From Paenibacillus solani (lineage in GTDB: Bacteria; Bacillota; Bacilli; Paenibacillales; Paenibacillaceae), in contig NZ_LIUT01000001.1 in NCBI RefSeq assembly GCF_001277345.1, positions 2,506,203 through 2,570,202 on the forward strand: 64,000 nt of DNA, in the 5' to 3' direction. The first letter of the stretch is position 1, and every line of letters starts with the position of its first letter. A program made the position numbers and the translations under genes. Below are positions 35,129 to 44,610 of the stretch, piece by piece. The notes under the pieces were generated by a model. The model did not search any database. It was not told the DNA's origin and saw nothing but the letters and a program-made list of their open reading frames with translations.

Positions 35129-35647
35129 CTAAGCCATTCGCCATTCCGACGCTAGTATAGCGTAGAAATATTCATCCCACCAGTTATTCCCATGAGGGAT
35201 GCACTCTTTAAAATAGCCTTCTCGTCTCATGCCGAGCTTCTCCATCACCCGGTACGATGGCGTGTTCTCAGGCTGGCATGTAGCAATAAGCCGGTGTATC
35301 CCCAAAGTCTCGAATCCATATTGAAGCAAGGCCCTCGCTGCTTCCGTAGCATACCCCTTACTATGATAGGCGGAATTGAATATCCAACCGATCTCATACG
35401 TATGTTCGCCGAACCACGGGAAGAATACGATATGACCAATAACATGCTGTTCATTAGGCAGCACGACCGCATAATTGCGGGCTTGATCACCCTGGTTTTC
35501 CTGCAGAAATTGCTTCACCGTCTCTTCCGTATAAACCAGATCCGGCATGTAATGCATTACCAAAGGATCCGATGTATATTGAAGAACATCCTCCCAATCC
35601 CCAGGTTCAAACTCACGAATGATCAATCTTTTTGTTTCGATACGCAT
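35129..35647 (-). CDS. RimJ/RimL-like GNAT N-acetyltransferase
   Basis: About 172 residues. Opens MRIETKRLIIREFEPGDW, typical of RimJ/RimL-type acetyltransferases; acetyl-CoA loop AYHSKGYATEAARALLQYG; ending YRVMEKLGMRREG. Target could be a ribosomal protein, antibiotic or small amine. GGAG lies 9 bases before the ATG at 35647; the 17 earlier codons lack support. Confidence 0.87.
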   Translation of the reverse strand: MRIETKRLIIREFEPGDWEDVLQYTSDPLVMHYMPDLVYTEETVKQFLQENQGDQARNYAVVLPNEQHVIGHIVFFPWFGEHTYEIGWIFNSAYHSKGYATEAARALLQYGFETLGIHRLIATCQPENTPSYRVMEKLGMRREGYFKECIPHGNNWWDEYFYAILASEWRMA

Positions 35648-35854
35648 TTGCCCTAACTCCTTTTTTGTTGTATTAAGTGTCCTCTTCAACCCGCACACTC
35701 AATACAGTGGCAAATGCGATTCGCCGTGTATACAGATATGTATCTGTTTGGATAACGCCGGTTCACCCTCTTTCATGAAAAGATCTGTTCTGAGATTTAT
35801 ATTCGATCCGAATCAAGAAACTCCTTCAACCTGTGACCATCTTATATTAACGGC

Positions 35855-35902
35855 AAAGAAGACAAGCAATTTCTCTAATAGAGACTGTCGCTTGCCTTCT
35901 TT
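35855..35902 (-). terminator. Hairpin after the alpha-galactosidase gene
   Basis: AAAGAAG.CAAGC..GCTTG.CTTCTTT with an inner TCTCT/AGAGA stem; 40 bases past the stop of the carbohydrate operon. Confidence 0.6.
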
Positions 35903-35943
35903 ATTATATGTGGGCTCCCTAACTTAATAGGGGTCACGAATTT

Positions 35944-37728
35944 TTATCCCTGCGCTGCCACATGGGTCAATTCGATCAATCCAGAAGGCGGCACCTCAAG
36001 AACATGGGCACCCTGTTTCAGGGTTACGATCTCATCTTTTACCGTCAAGCCATGGCAATTCCTCACGATCATTCGCATATCACCGGCAGCTTCTGTCCAG
36101 TTTACGATCAGACGATCCTGAGACGTACCGTTAACCAACCAATAACTTCCGCTTACTGTGCGATCCATCGAGGCCACGAAGTTCTCGCCATACACTGCCG
36201 CGAGCCAATCGTTGTCGTGATAAGCATATACAACCGGATACATCATCTCAGGTGACATTGGACGAAGCGTACCCTCCAGCAAAAGTGAACGATGCTCTTT
36301 CCAAAATGCCAGCCAATAGGCAGCAACCTGCTGATGTGTTTCCGGGATTTCATCCAGCCGTACCGATATTTGGGGCACGGAGAACAGCGAGTGGATAAAT
36401 TGCAGGGCTACATTCTCATCAAGGTCTCCCTTATTCCACATCATCATGTCGGAATGAACAGCTGTGTTCCCGCTAAGCAAACGGATATCCAGAGAGCCGA
36501 TCCGGTTTTGATTATGATGGTTTGGACAGTCCGCGACCCGGAACATATTGCCGTATTTACGCATCAAGGGACCGATGTAGTTCTGACGGAACTCAATCAT
36601 GACATCCGGCTTAATCGCTCGTAAACGGGCCATGACATCAGTAAGCAGGCGGTCTACTGCCTCAGGTACCGAATCATAATCTCTTCCTTCTCCGCCCGAA
36701 AATCTCATATCCTCTGATAACAGGAAGGAGTCCACAAAATCTAATTTGAACCCGTCAATTCCCCAATCGTTCAAAGCCTGCTCATACGTATGAATCAGAT
36801 ATTCTCTTACCTCTGGGAAACGAGGATCAAGAACCGCTGTATCCTTGCCGCCATATGTATTGATGTACTTCCCTTCAAATCTCTTCCACGCTTGAGAATG
36901 TACACCTACAAAAGGCACCGAGTACCACAGCATAAATCTCATGCCCAGTTGATGAACACGGTCAACGAATTGCTTCATATCAGCAATCCGTTCAGGGCTA
37001 ACCTGCCAGTCACCGCAAAACGCATATCCCCGCTCATCGTTTGCTGTTTGCCAACCGTCATCTACGATGACCGTATCACAACCAAGCTCTTTCGCAAGCA
37101 AGCATTGGCGCTCAATCTCATCCGGATCGACTTGCTGGTGAAAGCTGTACCATGTGGAATACATCGGTTGGCAAGCTGCCTCCGGGACACGGGATGGTGT
37201 ATATCCCGGCAAGCCTTCCCACCATCTGCTAACCTCCCTTAAACTCTCCGCATAGAACATATTCCGTGTATCAACTCGCATGATGACCTCATAGTCTGTC
37301 ATTTGTGGACTTGCTTCTGTAAAGAGCTTGACCCATACCTCAAATTGAGCGGTTTCTTCGTGGATGCCTGCACGAAACTGCATCGGACGAAGTGCGTCAG
37401 ACAATGCAACGGTCAAACGGTTAGCTCCAGCCGAGTTATAAAGACTGAAGACCGGAGCGGAGAAAGTCGCTTTGCTTGCTGAAGGCTCACTGAAATCAAT
37501 ACGAAGCCCCTTATCCCGGTTAGCGGTAGGATCCCAGTATCCATGAATATCCACGGCTGGGTGCTTCCAGGATAAAGTAACCGGATCTGGATAGTACGCT
37601 TTATTTGCATGCATAGAGAATCTTATATAATCCACGCCTTGATCTGAATATAGATGCTCTACCGTGTATTGGAATTTCTCCTCTCCACCTGTTACGGAAA
37701 TGATCCGACCACCTGCAGAAAAATCCAT
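35944..37728 (-). CDS. GH36-family alpha-galactosidase
   Basis: 594 residues, no signal peptide, so cytoplasmic. The (beta/alpha)8 core shows TVIVDDGWQ (about 220-228), GMRFMLWYSVPFVG, and the nucleophile segment GIDGFKLDFVDSF (about 323-335); FRQNYIGPLMRKYGNMFRVADC (split: YGNMFRVADCPNHH) holds the acid/base region. Shorter than classical 730-residue AgaA. It hydrolyses alpha-galactosides such as melibiose or raffinose taken up by the adjacent ABC system; the exact sugar is inferred. It is 30 bases behind the permease gene, in one operon. Confidence 0.88.
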   Translation of the reverse strand: MDFSAGGRIISVTGGEEKFQYTVEHLYSDQGVDYIRFSMHANKAYYPDPVTLSWKHPAVDIHGYWDPTANRDKGLRIDFSEPSASKATFSAPVFSLYNSAGANRLTVALSDALRPMQFRAGIHEETAQFEVWVKLFTEASPQMTDYEVIMRVDTRNMFYAESLREVSRWWEGLPGYTPSRVPEAACQPMYSTWYSFHQQVDPDEIERQCLLAKELGCDTVIVDDGWQTANDERGYAFCGDWQVSPERIADMKQFVDRVHQLGMRFMLWYSVPFVGVHSQAWKRFEGKYINTYGGKDTAVLDPRFPEVREYLIHTYEQALNDWGIDGFKLDFVDSFLLSEDMRFSGGEGRDYDSVPEAVDRLLTDVMARLRAIKPDVMIEFRQNYIGPLMRKYGNMFRVADCPNHHNQNRIGSLDIRLLSGNTAVHSDMMMWNKGDLDENVALQFIHSLFSVPQISVRLDEIPETHQQVAAYWLAFWKEHRSLLLEGTLRPMSPEMMYPVVYAYHDNDWLAAVYGENFVASMDRTVSGSYWLVNGTSQDRLIVNWTEAAGDMRMIVRNCHGLTVKDEIVTLKQGAHVLEVPPSGLIELTHVAAQG

Positions 37729-37758
37729 TGTTTATATCCCCCGTTCCGATTTCTGTAG

Positions 37759-38592
37759 TTATCCTTTTACTGCCGAACTTACGGTTAACGCGTTCTCGAC
37801 CTGTTCAGAGAACAACAGATATACGAGGATAGTCGGAACCGTGGACAAGACCATTACAGCGCCCATAGCCCCCCAATCGGAGCTGAACTGGGTCTGGAAA
37901 TAGAGCAGACCGAGCGGCAGTGTTTTCAGAGCGTTATCACTGATCATCACAAGTGCTACCAAGAATTCATTCCAGGCGAACAAGAATACGAAGATGCTCA
38001 CCGAAGCGATGGCCGGTACGACAAGCGGAACCATAATGCTAAAGAATGTCCGATAAACGTTTGCACCGTCAATCGCAGCCGACTCTTCAATCTCTTTTGG
38101 CAAGGAACGAAAGAAGGCATAGAAGATAATACAAGCAAATGAAAGCTGAAATGCCGCATAAGGGACGATGACTGCAAGATAGCTGTTTTGCAAATGCATG
38201 GAACGTACGATCATTAACAGCGGAATCAGAATAATTTGCATCGGAATGAACATGCCTGCGGTCATGTATATTCGCGCCGCGTTGGACAGTCCCCATTTCA
38301 TCCGGGCTGAAGCGTAGGAGAACATCAAGCCAAGCAGGACTGTTAATGCTACCGTTCCGATGGATACGATGAAACTGTTTTTGAAATACATAATCAAATC
38401 GAAGGATTGGAAGGCGTTAACATAATTTTCAACGCGCCACTCTTTCGGAATGCCGAATACATTCGTCGAGAAAATTTCCTCATTGTCTTTAAAAGAATAG
38501 AACAGCAGCCATACCAACGGGTACAGACTGACCAATACGTACAACAGGAGCGAACCGTATTTTAAGGTTCCGTTCGTAAGTCGTTTAATCAT
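37759..38592 (-). CDS. Carbohydrate ABC permease (MalG/CUT1 type)
   Basis: 277 residues, six helices, with the ATPase-contact EAA loop EIEESAAIDGANVYRTFFSIMVP (about 180-203; split: EESAAIDGANVYRTF). Takes up oligosaccharides with the neighbouring permease and lipoprotein. No ATPase gene is present in the window, as is usual for CUT1 systems sharing an MsmX-type ATPase. 17 bases separate it from the upstream permease. Confidence 0.92.
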   Translation of the reverse strand: MIKRLTNGTLKYGSLLLYVLVSLYPLVWLLFYSFKDNEEIFSTNVFGIPKEWRVENYVNAFQSFDLIMYFKNSFIVSIGTVALTVLLGLMFSYASARMKWGLSNAARIYMTAGMFIPMQIILIPLLMIVRSMHLQNSYLAVIVPYAAFQLSFACIIFYAFFRSLPKEIEESAAIDGANVYRTFFSIMVPLVVPAIASVSIFVFLFAWNEFLVALVMISDNALKTLPLGLLYFQTQFSSDWGAMGAVMVLSTVPTILVYLLFSEQVENALTVSSAVKG

Positions 38593-38609
38593 TGTGTCAT
38601 CCTTCCCAT

Positions 38610-39491
38610 CTAATAGCTGATTTTTTCCCGGGCTACGAATTTGTTAATCAGGATCGTGAACAACAGACATTCAATAACCAAAATGGCTGCTGCCGCCGAA
38701 CCGTATCCATATTCGTTAGACCGGAAAGCGGCTTTGTACATCATAAATGTGAAGGTGTACGAGATATTGCCTGGTCCGCCATTCGTCATGACAAACATGT
38801 TTTGGAAGGCGTTCAGACCCCCGGTAATCGCAATAATTAAGCCGAATTTATAAGTTTCACTCAAAAGGGGTATCGTTATTTTGCGATGAGTGTGCCAGAA
38901 CGAAGAGCCGTCAATTAATGCAGCTTCATACAGATGCTCAGGTATCGATTTAATGGCTGTATAGATCAGCACAAGCAGGATACCCATGTTCTGCCACGCG
39001 TTTGTGAAGGCAATGGCCCAAATGGACGTATGCTCCCCGCTCAGCCAGGCCTGCTGATAATCCATGCCGAGGGCTGCGAAGATACTGTTCAACAGTCCCC
39101 CCTCCGGATTATAAATAGCAATCCACAGCTGTGATACCATGACGCCGGAGAGTACAACCGGAATAAAGAAGGTGGTCTTAAACCATTTCCGGCCGCGTAC
39201 AGCCTTGCTGCTCAGCACAATAGCAAGAATCGTTCCAAGCCCGATTTGATAAACGACTAGTACGAACGCAAAGATCAGACCATTTTTCAGAGAAACCCAG
39301 AAATCGGGATCATCAAAAAGACGAAGATAATTATCAAATCCGATAAATATGGGAGTGCTCAAACCGTCCCAATCAAAGAAGCTTTTCTGGAAGGTTTGCA
39401 AGATAGGTATAAACACAATAATCGTAAAAAAGAGCAGTGTGGGTACGGTAAATACCAGCAGAGCCACTTTATTTTTCCATTTTTCTGACAT
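38610..39491 (-). CDS. Carbohydrate ABC permease (MalF/CUT1 type)
   Basis: 293 residues, six helices, EAA loop LYEAALIDGSSFWHTHRKITIP (about 190-211; split: YEAALIDGSSFWHTH). Partner of the permease downstream. GGAGG precedes the ATG. A stable intercistronic hairpin separates it from the binding-protein gene. Confidence 0.92.
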   Translation of the reverse strand: MSEKWKNKVALLVFTVPTLLFFTIIVFIPILQTFQKSFFDWDGLSTPIFIGFDNYLRLFDDPDFWVSLKNGLIFAFVLVVYQIGLGTILAIVLSSKAVRGRKWFKTTFFIPVVLSGVMVSQLWIAIYNPEGGLLNSIFAALGMDYQQAWLSGEHTSIWAIAFTNAWQNMGILLVLIYTAIKSIPEHLYEAALIDGSSFWHTHRKITIPLLSETYKFGLIIAITGGLNAFQNMFVMTNGGPGNISYTFTFMMYKAAFRSNEYGYGSAAAAILVIECLLFTILINKFVAREKISY

Positions 39492-39509
39492 GGGACCTCC
39501 TTAGTCAAA

Positions 39510-39536
39510 GAGGTTATTCTTTATCAGAATAACCTC
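39510..39536 (-). promoter_or_regulatory. Intercistronic hairpin after the binding-protein gene
   Basis: GAGGTTATTCT/AGAATAACCTC, an 11-bp perfect stem without a T-run, between the binding protein and permease genes; the usual kind of element that protects the 5' message so the binding protein exceeds the permeases. Confidence 0.6.
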
Positions 39537-39552
39537 CCTGTCACCGTACCTA

Positions 39553-40860
39553 TTATTTTCGTGCCAGTTCAAGAGATTTGTTCATGGTGTCGATAAATGC
39601 ATTGGTGTCGTAATCCAGCATCAGCTTTTGAACATTGTCTTCAATCGCTGTTTTGAATTTAGCGTTAACCAATCCCCAAGGGAAGGTTGTCATTGTTTTG
39701 AAATTCGCAGAGTCCTGCTTATACTTCTCCTGGAGCGAGGAAATTCCATTTAACGGTTCCGGATTTTCCTTCAGGATCGGGTTAGGGTCGCCCAGATGAA
39801 TAACGCGCTGCTTCGCAAATTCAATCGAGAACAATGCGGCATATTTAGCTGCAACCTCAGCATTTTTGGAGTTCTTCGACACAGAGAAGCCCTGGTTGAA
39901 GCCGCCACCGCTGACGTTCCACTGCACCTGATCGACTTTGTCGGCATCTGCAAGTGGAGTGTACAAAATGTCCACCTTGTCTCCCATCGCTTTCGAAATG
40001 TCACTCATCGCCCATGCACCATTCAGCACCATTGCTGCTTTTCCGGAGGTGAACTGAGCCAATGCATCGTCCCAAGTCGTGTTGAACGCATTTTTGGACA
40101 GGAGTCCTGCTTTGGACAATTCGGCAATCTTCTCGGCGCCTTGACGGTATGCCTCATCGGAGAAGGTTCCTTCACCGCCGTCAAGCTTTGTTAGACCAGC
40201 AGGTTCAGAGCCAACAACAGCCATATCATACAGCTGCACGCCTGGCCATTTTTCTTTGGCGAACAAGGCCAGCGGAGTAATTCCCTTGGCACTGAAGCCT
40301 TTTACAGCTTCTAAGAACTCATCATAGTTAGCAGGAACCTTGATGCCATTTTGCTCGAACAGCTCCTTGTTGTAATAGATCAAGGATGACCATTGTCCAA
40401 CGTTTGGTACTGCGTAAATATGACCGTCATCATGACGGAGCATCGCTTTCGAGGTTTCATTTAGCTGATCCTCGATTTTATTGTCTTCCACAGCCTTGTC
40501 CATCATATAAAGATTGTCCGAATTTTTAAGAGCTTCGATCAAACCCGAGGATGCGAAGAAAATATCAGGCAAGGTACCGCCAGCAGCATACGTTTTAATC
40601 TTCTGCTCGTCGTCCTGTGCAGCGACTTCGAATTCCACGTCTACTTCAGGCATGAGCTTCTTCATTTCTTCTTTGGCTGCATCGTATACGGCAGTGTTCT
40701 CTCCGCTGTATTGTGCATAGAACTTCAATTTCACTTGTTGATTTCCGCTCGATGCTTCTCCAGCGGAACCGCTTGTGCCATCATCCTTCGCGCCGCATGC
40801 GGAAAGCGCTAACATTGCGGTGGCCAACAGAATCGGCAGAAATATTCTTCTCTTCTTCAT
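39553..40860 (-). CDS. Sugar ABC transporter substrate-binding lipoprotein
   Basis: 435 residues: lipoprotein signal with lipobox LALSAC (Cys22), Ser/Gly-rich linker, then an SBP_bac_1 fold (LKFYAQYSGENTAVYDAAKE onward). Anchored outside the membrane, it delivers oligosaccharide to the two permeases encoded downstream. First gene after the two-component pair that probably controls it. Confidence 0.92.
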   Translation of the reverse strand: MKKRRIFLPILLATAMLALSACGAKDDGTSGSAGEASSGNQQVKLKFYAQYSGENTAVYDAAKEEMKKLMPEVDVEFEVAAQDDEQKIKTYAAGGTLPDIFFASSGLIEALKNSDNLYMMDKAVEDNKIEDQLNETSKAMLRHDDGHIYAVPNVGQWSSLIYYNKELFEQNGIKVPANYDEFLEAVKGFSAKGITPLALFAKEKWPGVQLYDMAVVGSEPAGLTKLDGGEGTFSDEAYRQGAEKIAELSKAGLLSKNAFNTTWDDALAQFTSGKAAMVLNGAWAMSDISKAMGDKVDILYTPLADADKVDQVQWNVSGGGFNQGFSVSKNSKNAEVAAKYAALFSIEFAKQRVIHLGDPNPILKENPEPLNGISSLQEKYKQDSANFKTMTTFPWGLVNAKFKTAIEDNVQKLMLDYDTNAFIDTMNKSLELARK

Positions 40861-40959
40861 TGCCTATTGTTCCCCCTTAATTCTCTTGATGGGTTCATTC
40901 TACCTAATATCGGACAAGTGCCGTGAGGGACAAAACGGAACACATTTGTATATTTCGAC

Positions 40960-42555
40960 CTACTTTTTATGAAGTACCTCATACTCACTTGGCGGTAATC
41001 CTGTATATTTCTTGAAGCTTTTACTAAAATGAGACGGGTCGCCGTACCCAACCATCTCTGAGATTTCGGATAATTTCAAATTATGTCCAGCCAGTAGAAG
41101 CTCCTTTGCTTTCTGCATACGGACATCTGTAATATAGTCACTAACACCTATGCCTAGCTCCTGCTTGAATATCCTCCTTAAGTATCTGGACTGGATATAC
41201 AGGCTGCGGGAGACCTCCTCGACTTTTAACTGGCTGTCCTGGTAATGGTTCTGGATATATTCACATGCGGCCGCTAGTATTTTTGCTGATTTGGAGTGTT
41301 TCACGCTCTTGGAATACTTCATAGCCGTCGTGTATAGATTCGTAATCCATTCAAAAGCCTCTTTTAACGTGGGTTGATTGGTGATTTCCTGAAAAGGCGA
41401 AAATTCTGGTGTGAATATTTCCTCAACGGTTTTGCCAATCTCGTAGATGTAGGTAAGACATAACGAAACAAGCCCGGCAAGGATCATATGGATATAATCT
41501 CCGGACAGCTGCCGATCACGTATATAATGCTCGATGGCCGCAAGTTGTTTACGGATTTCTTCTTCATCATGAAGGCGGAGTGAAATCAGCAGATTCTCAT
41601 TCATCTCACTTGGATAGAATCCAACATTCGATGTGCGTGTTGCCGTATCCCGATAATGAACGATGTTTGTTTCTTCCGTCGAAATTCGGTTTTTGAGTGC
41701 GATGACAGACTCCATGTAAGACTTTCGAATCGATGAAATTCCTTGTCCTGCATTTCCGATCCCGATCGATATACTAAACCCGAAACGATCGCGAATCAGC
41801 ATAAATAATTGATTGTATCCCTTTAAGCTGAACTGTTCATGGTCTTCGTCAGCGGCAAACTGGAGCAATGATACGATTCGGTTCTCCGGTCCATTGAAAA
41901 TAAACTGCCGGCCCTCTGGCTTCACCAAATCCATCAGCAAGTTGGAAATAATATATTTCTTGAAGCGGATATCGTTTAACTGCTCCCATTCATGCAATAA
42001 ATCATCAATTTCGACCGATATCACCTGGAACACGGCGGGATACTCAGCAAAATCAAACTTGGTCATCTGGTGCAGGATATATTCGTCGTCATCCCGGTAT
42101 TCACCGCTGATTAGGAGATTCAGGAAGCTTTCCCGCCATAATTGACGTTCCTCCTGTTCCTGGTGTTGTCCGATTATGGTCTTTTGCAGATTGTTCTTCA
42201 CCTGATGAAGAGCCGATAGCAGCTCCTCCTCATCAAAAGGCTTCAATATGTAATCCTCAATCCCGATTTTGATCGCTTTACGTGCGTACTCAAACTCACT
42301 GTGACCCGTGACTAGTATGACAACCATATCCGGGTTGAACTCTTTCAGCTTCTGTGCTAAATCCATCCCGTTCATGTAGGGCATATTAATGTCGATCAGC
42401 GCCAGATGCGGCTTCTCTCTCTGTACAAGCTCCCAGGCTTCCATGCCATTCTTCGCTTCCCCGCAGTATTCAAAGCCCTCCGCTTCCCAATCCACCACTC
42501 CACGAAGATACTTGCGAAATACTGCTTCATCGTCTGCGATCACAACTTTATACAT
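40960..42555 (-). CDS. AraC-type response regulator (YesN-like)
   Basis: 531 residues: receiver (1-125) with DDE and Asp55 (ALIDINMPYMNG), a long middle region, and a C-terminal double helix-turn-helix AraC domain (about 430-531; GYGDPSHFSKSFKKYTGLPP). GAGGAG lies 9 bases ahead of the ATG at 42555, which overlaps the kinase stop by 8 bases. Probably activates the sugar operon downstream. Confidence 0.92.
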   Translation of the reverse strand: MYKVVIADDEAVFRKYLRGVVDWEAEGFEYCGEAKNGMEAWELVQREKPHLALIDINMPYMNGMDLAQKLKEFNPDMVVILVTGHSEFEYARKAIKIGIEDYILKPFDEEELLSALHQVKNNLQKTIIGQHQEQEERQLWRESFLNLLISGEYRDDDEYILHQMTKFDFAEYPAVFQVISVEIDDLLHEWEQLNDIRFKKYIISNLLMDLVKPEGRQFIFNGPENRIVSLLQFAADEDHEQFSLKGYNQLFMLIRDRFGFSISIGIGNAGQGISSIRKSYMESVIALKNRISTEETNIVHYRDTATRTSNVGFYPSEMNENLLISLRLHDEEEIRKQLAAIEHYIRDRQLSGDYIHMILAGLVSLCLTYIYEIGKTVEEIFTPEFSPFQEITNQPTLKEAFEWITNLYTTAMKYSKSVKHSKSAKILAAACEYIQNHYQDSQLKVEEVSRSLYIQSRYLRRIFKQELGIGVSDYITDVRMQKAKELLLAGHNLKLSEISEMVGYGDPSHFSKSFKKYTGLPPSEYEVLHKK

Positions 42556-44353
42556 CTTGCGAATCTCCTCTCGTTGTAAAAGGGATGACAACAATGACCT
42601 CGCTGCCTTCACCCGGTTCGCTGTGAATGCGGGTTCCATAACGTTCCCCGTAATACAGCTTTATTCGTTCATCCACACTGCTAAGTCCAAAAGAACCGCG
42701 TTCCTCGCTTCGCTTGTGATCCATCTGCTTCAGCATATTCGGTGAGAAGCCGATACCGTCATCTCTGACGATCAGCTCCAGAACATCGTCTTTTTTCACA
42801 CCTTCTATCTGTATATGTCCGAAGCTTCCCTTCTCTTTGAGTCCGTGGTAAATTGAGTTCTCCACAAGCGGCTGAAGTGTCAACTTGGGTATGGCATAAT
42901 CCATCATGTCATCCTGGATCTTAATCTGAAAATCGAATAAATCGGAATAGCGTGTACGCTGTATCGATAAATAGCTGTTCACATTTCTGATCTCTTCGCG
43001 AATGGTGATGATCTCCTGGCCGTTGCTAAGCGCAACCCGGTAGAAATCGGCCAGAGATTTCGTTGCCTTGCCTGCCGTTTCGCTCTCACCGGATTTACAT
43101 AACACATAAATCAAGTCCAAGGTATTGTAGAAAAAATGGGGTTTAATCTGATTCTGAATGAGTGCCAGCTCATACTCCCGCTTCTTCTTCTGCTCGTCCT
43201 TTACTTTGACTAGCAGATCATTAATCCGGCCCAACATAACGTTTAGGCCTGAGCCCAGGATGCCAATCTCATCATTCGTCCGCACATCAATCGGCTGATC
43301 AATATTCTCCTCCCGGATTCGCTTCATTTGTTTACTCAACTGCATGATGGGATTGCCGATAGATCGCGACAGCATGATGGCTCCAAGAACAGCCAGTATT
43401 AAACAGATGCCTCCGATCATGAGGATAACCTGAGATACCTGCCTCGTGTCCCGAGTCAGTTCCCGGACCGAAATCTCATTGATAAGCTTCCAGTTCATCT
43501 TGCTAAAGCCCACGGAGGACAATAAGATGTTATGGCCATCTGATCCCGGTATTTCTTCCATCATGGCCTCCTGGCTCATCACATCTACCCTGCTGATTTC
43601 TTCCATCGGCTGCAGCATTTCGCTTTTGTCCTGGGATGATATAATGGTTCCTTTCTCATCGATGATATAGTAACCGTTCGGCTGCAGAGGCCCGATGCTC
43701 CGGTATACGGAGGCTAATGTCTCTTCTTTGATATTGACCAATAAAATGCCGAGCGGTTCAAGCGTCTCGGTGTCCAGTATTTTTTTACCGATCGTAAGAA
43801 TAGGTTCTTCGGTATGCGTCACCCAGTAATCCCGATTTTCCATCGGAAACCATATAGGTTTACCGTTACTCTTGTTCACATCTCGGTATATCTCACTCCG
43901 CAGACCCTTCTCGGTACCGTACTGCATGTCGGAGTTCGTACTGTATACGTTTTCAGCTCTGTCAATGAAAAGAGCCGATTCTACCTCCGGAAAGATCATC
44001 TTCGCAAAATCCAGTCTATTCTCGATCGCTCTGAGAAGCTCATAGTCGACAGAATCACTATTCAGCTGATCCCCCTTTTGCTTCAGCTTCAGCTTCTCTT
44101 CCTTGTTCAGCTCCAGCATCGAGACATTCGCAAAGCTTTCCGCATTGGACAATATCGTATCAATCCTGGTGGTGATCAACCTGGATTCATCCTGAACATT
44201 CTTCTTCGTTTTATTTATGGATGACGCCGTATTGATCTGATAAGAGAATATCCCCAAGGTCAGTAATGGTATAAAGACCAGCGGGAGGTATATCGCAATA
44301 ATTTTTGTTTGGATACGCTGGTTTCGAAACCAATGAACAATTCGTGTTCTCAA
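42548..44353 (-). CDS. Sensor histidine kinase (YesM-like, His_kinase family)
   Basis: 601 residues: helix (about 17-37), extracellular Cache-like sensor (about 40-300), helix (about 305-325), HAMP, then the LytS/YesM-type kinase with NQIKPHFFYNTLDLIY (His about 404) and an ATPase domain (GIGFSPNM). Pairs with the AraC-type regulator it overlaps. It probably senses an extracellular sugar or the sugar-loaded binding protein. Confidence 0.92.
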   Translation of the reverse strand: MRTRIVHWFRNQRIQTKIIAIYLPLVFIPLLTLGIFSYQINTASSINKTKKNVQDESRLITTRIDTILSNAESFANVSMLELNKEEKLKLKQKGDQLNSDSVDYELLRAIENRLDFAKMIFPEVESALFIDRAENVYSTNSDMQYGTEKGLRSEIYRDVNKSNGKPIWFPMENRDYWVTHTEEPILTIGKKILDTETLEPLGILLVNIKEETLASVYRSIGPLQPNGYYIIDEKGTIISSQDKSEMLQPMEEISRVDVMSQEAMMEEIPGSDGHNILLSSVGFSKMNWKLINEISVRELTRDTRQVSQVILMIGGICLILAVLGAIMLSRSIGNPIMQLSKQMKRIREENIDQPIDVRTNDEIGILGSGLNVMLGRINDLLVKVKDEQKKKREYELALIQNQIKPHFFYNTLDLIYVLCKSGESETAGKATKSLADFYRVALSNGQEIITIREEIRNVNSYLSIQRTRYSDLFDFQIKIQDDMMDYAIPKLTLQPLVENSIYHGLKEKGSFGHIQIEGVKKDDVLELIVRDDGIGFSPNMLKQMDHKRSEERGSFGLSSVDERIKLYYGERYGTRIHSEPGEGSEVIVVIPFTTRGDSQDV

Positions 44354-44610
44354 GGTATCTTCTGTCCCCTCTATGTCAATTACATCGATAAGTATACCTC
44401 ATAATTCGACTTTGTTTTACAAAATTTGCAGGACGACCATGCGTAGAGAACCCTATCTATAAATTCTTCTGTTGAACAATTTCGATCGTCTGTGCAACAT
44501 TCGTAAACTTTCTCCGTCTATGGTTATATAACAGCCAGTACATTTTTCCAGCACGACTTGACTTGGCTGTATCCTAACTTACAGATCATCGATAATTGGA
44601 GGAATCTATC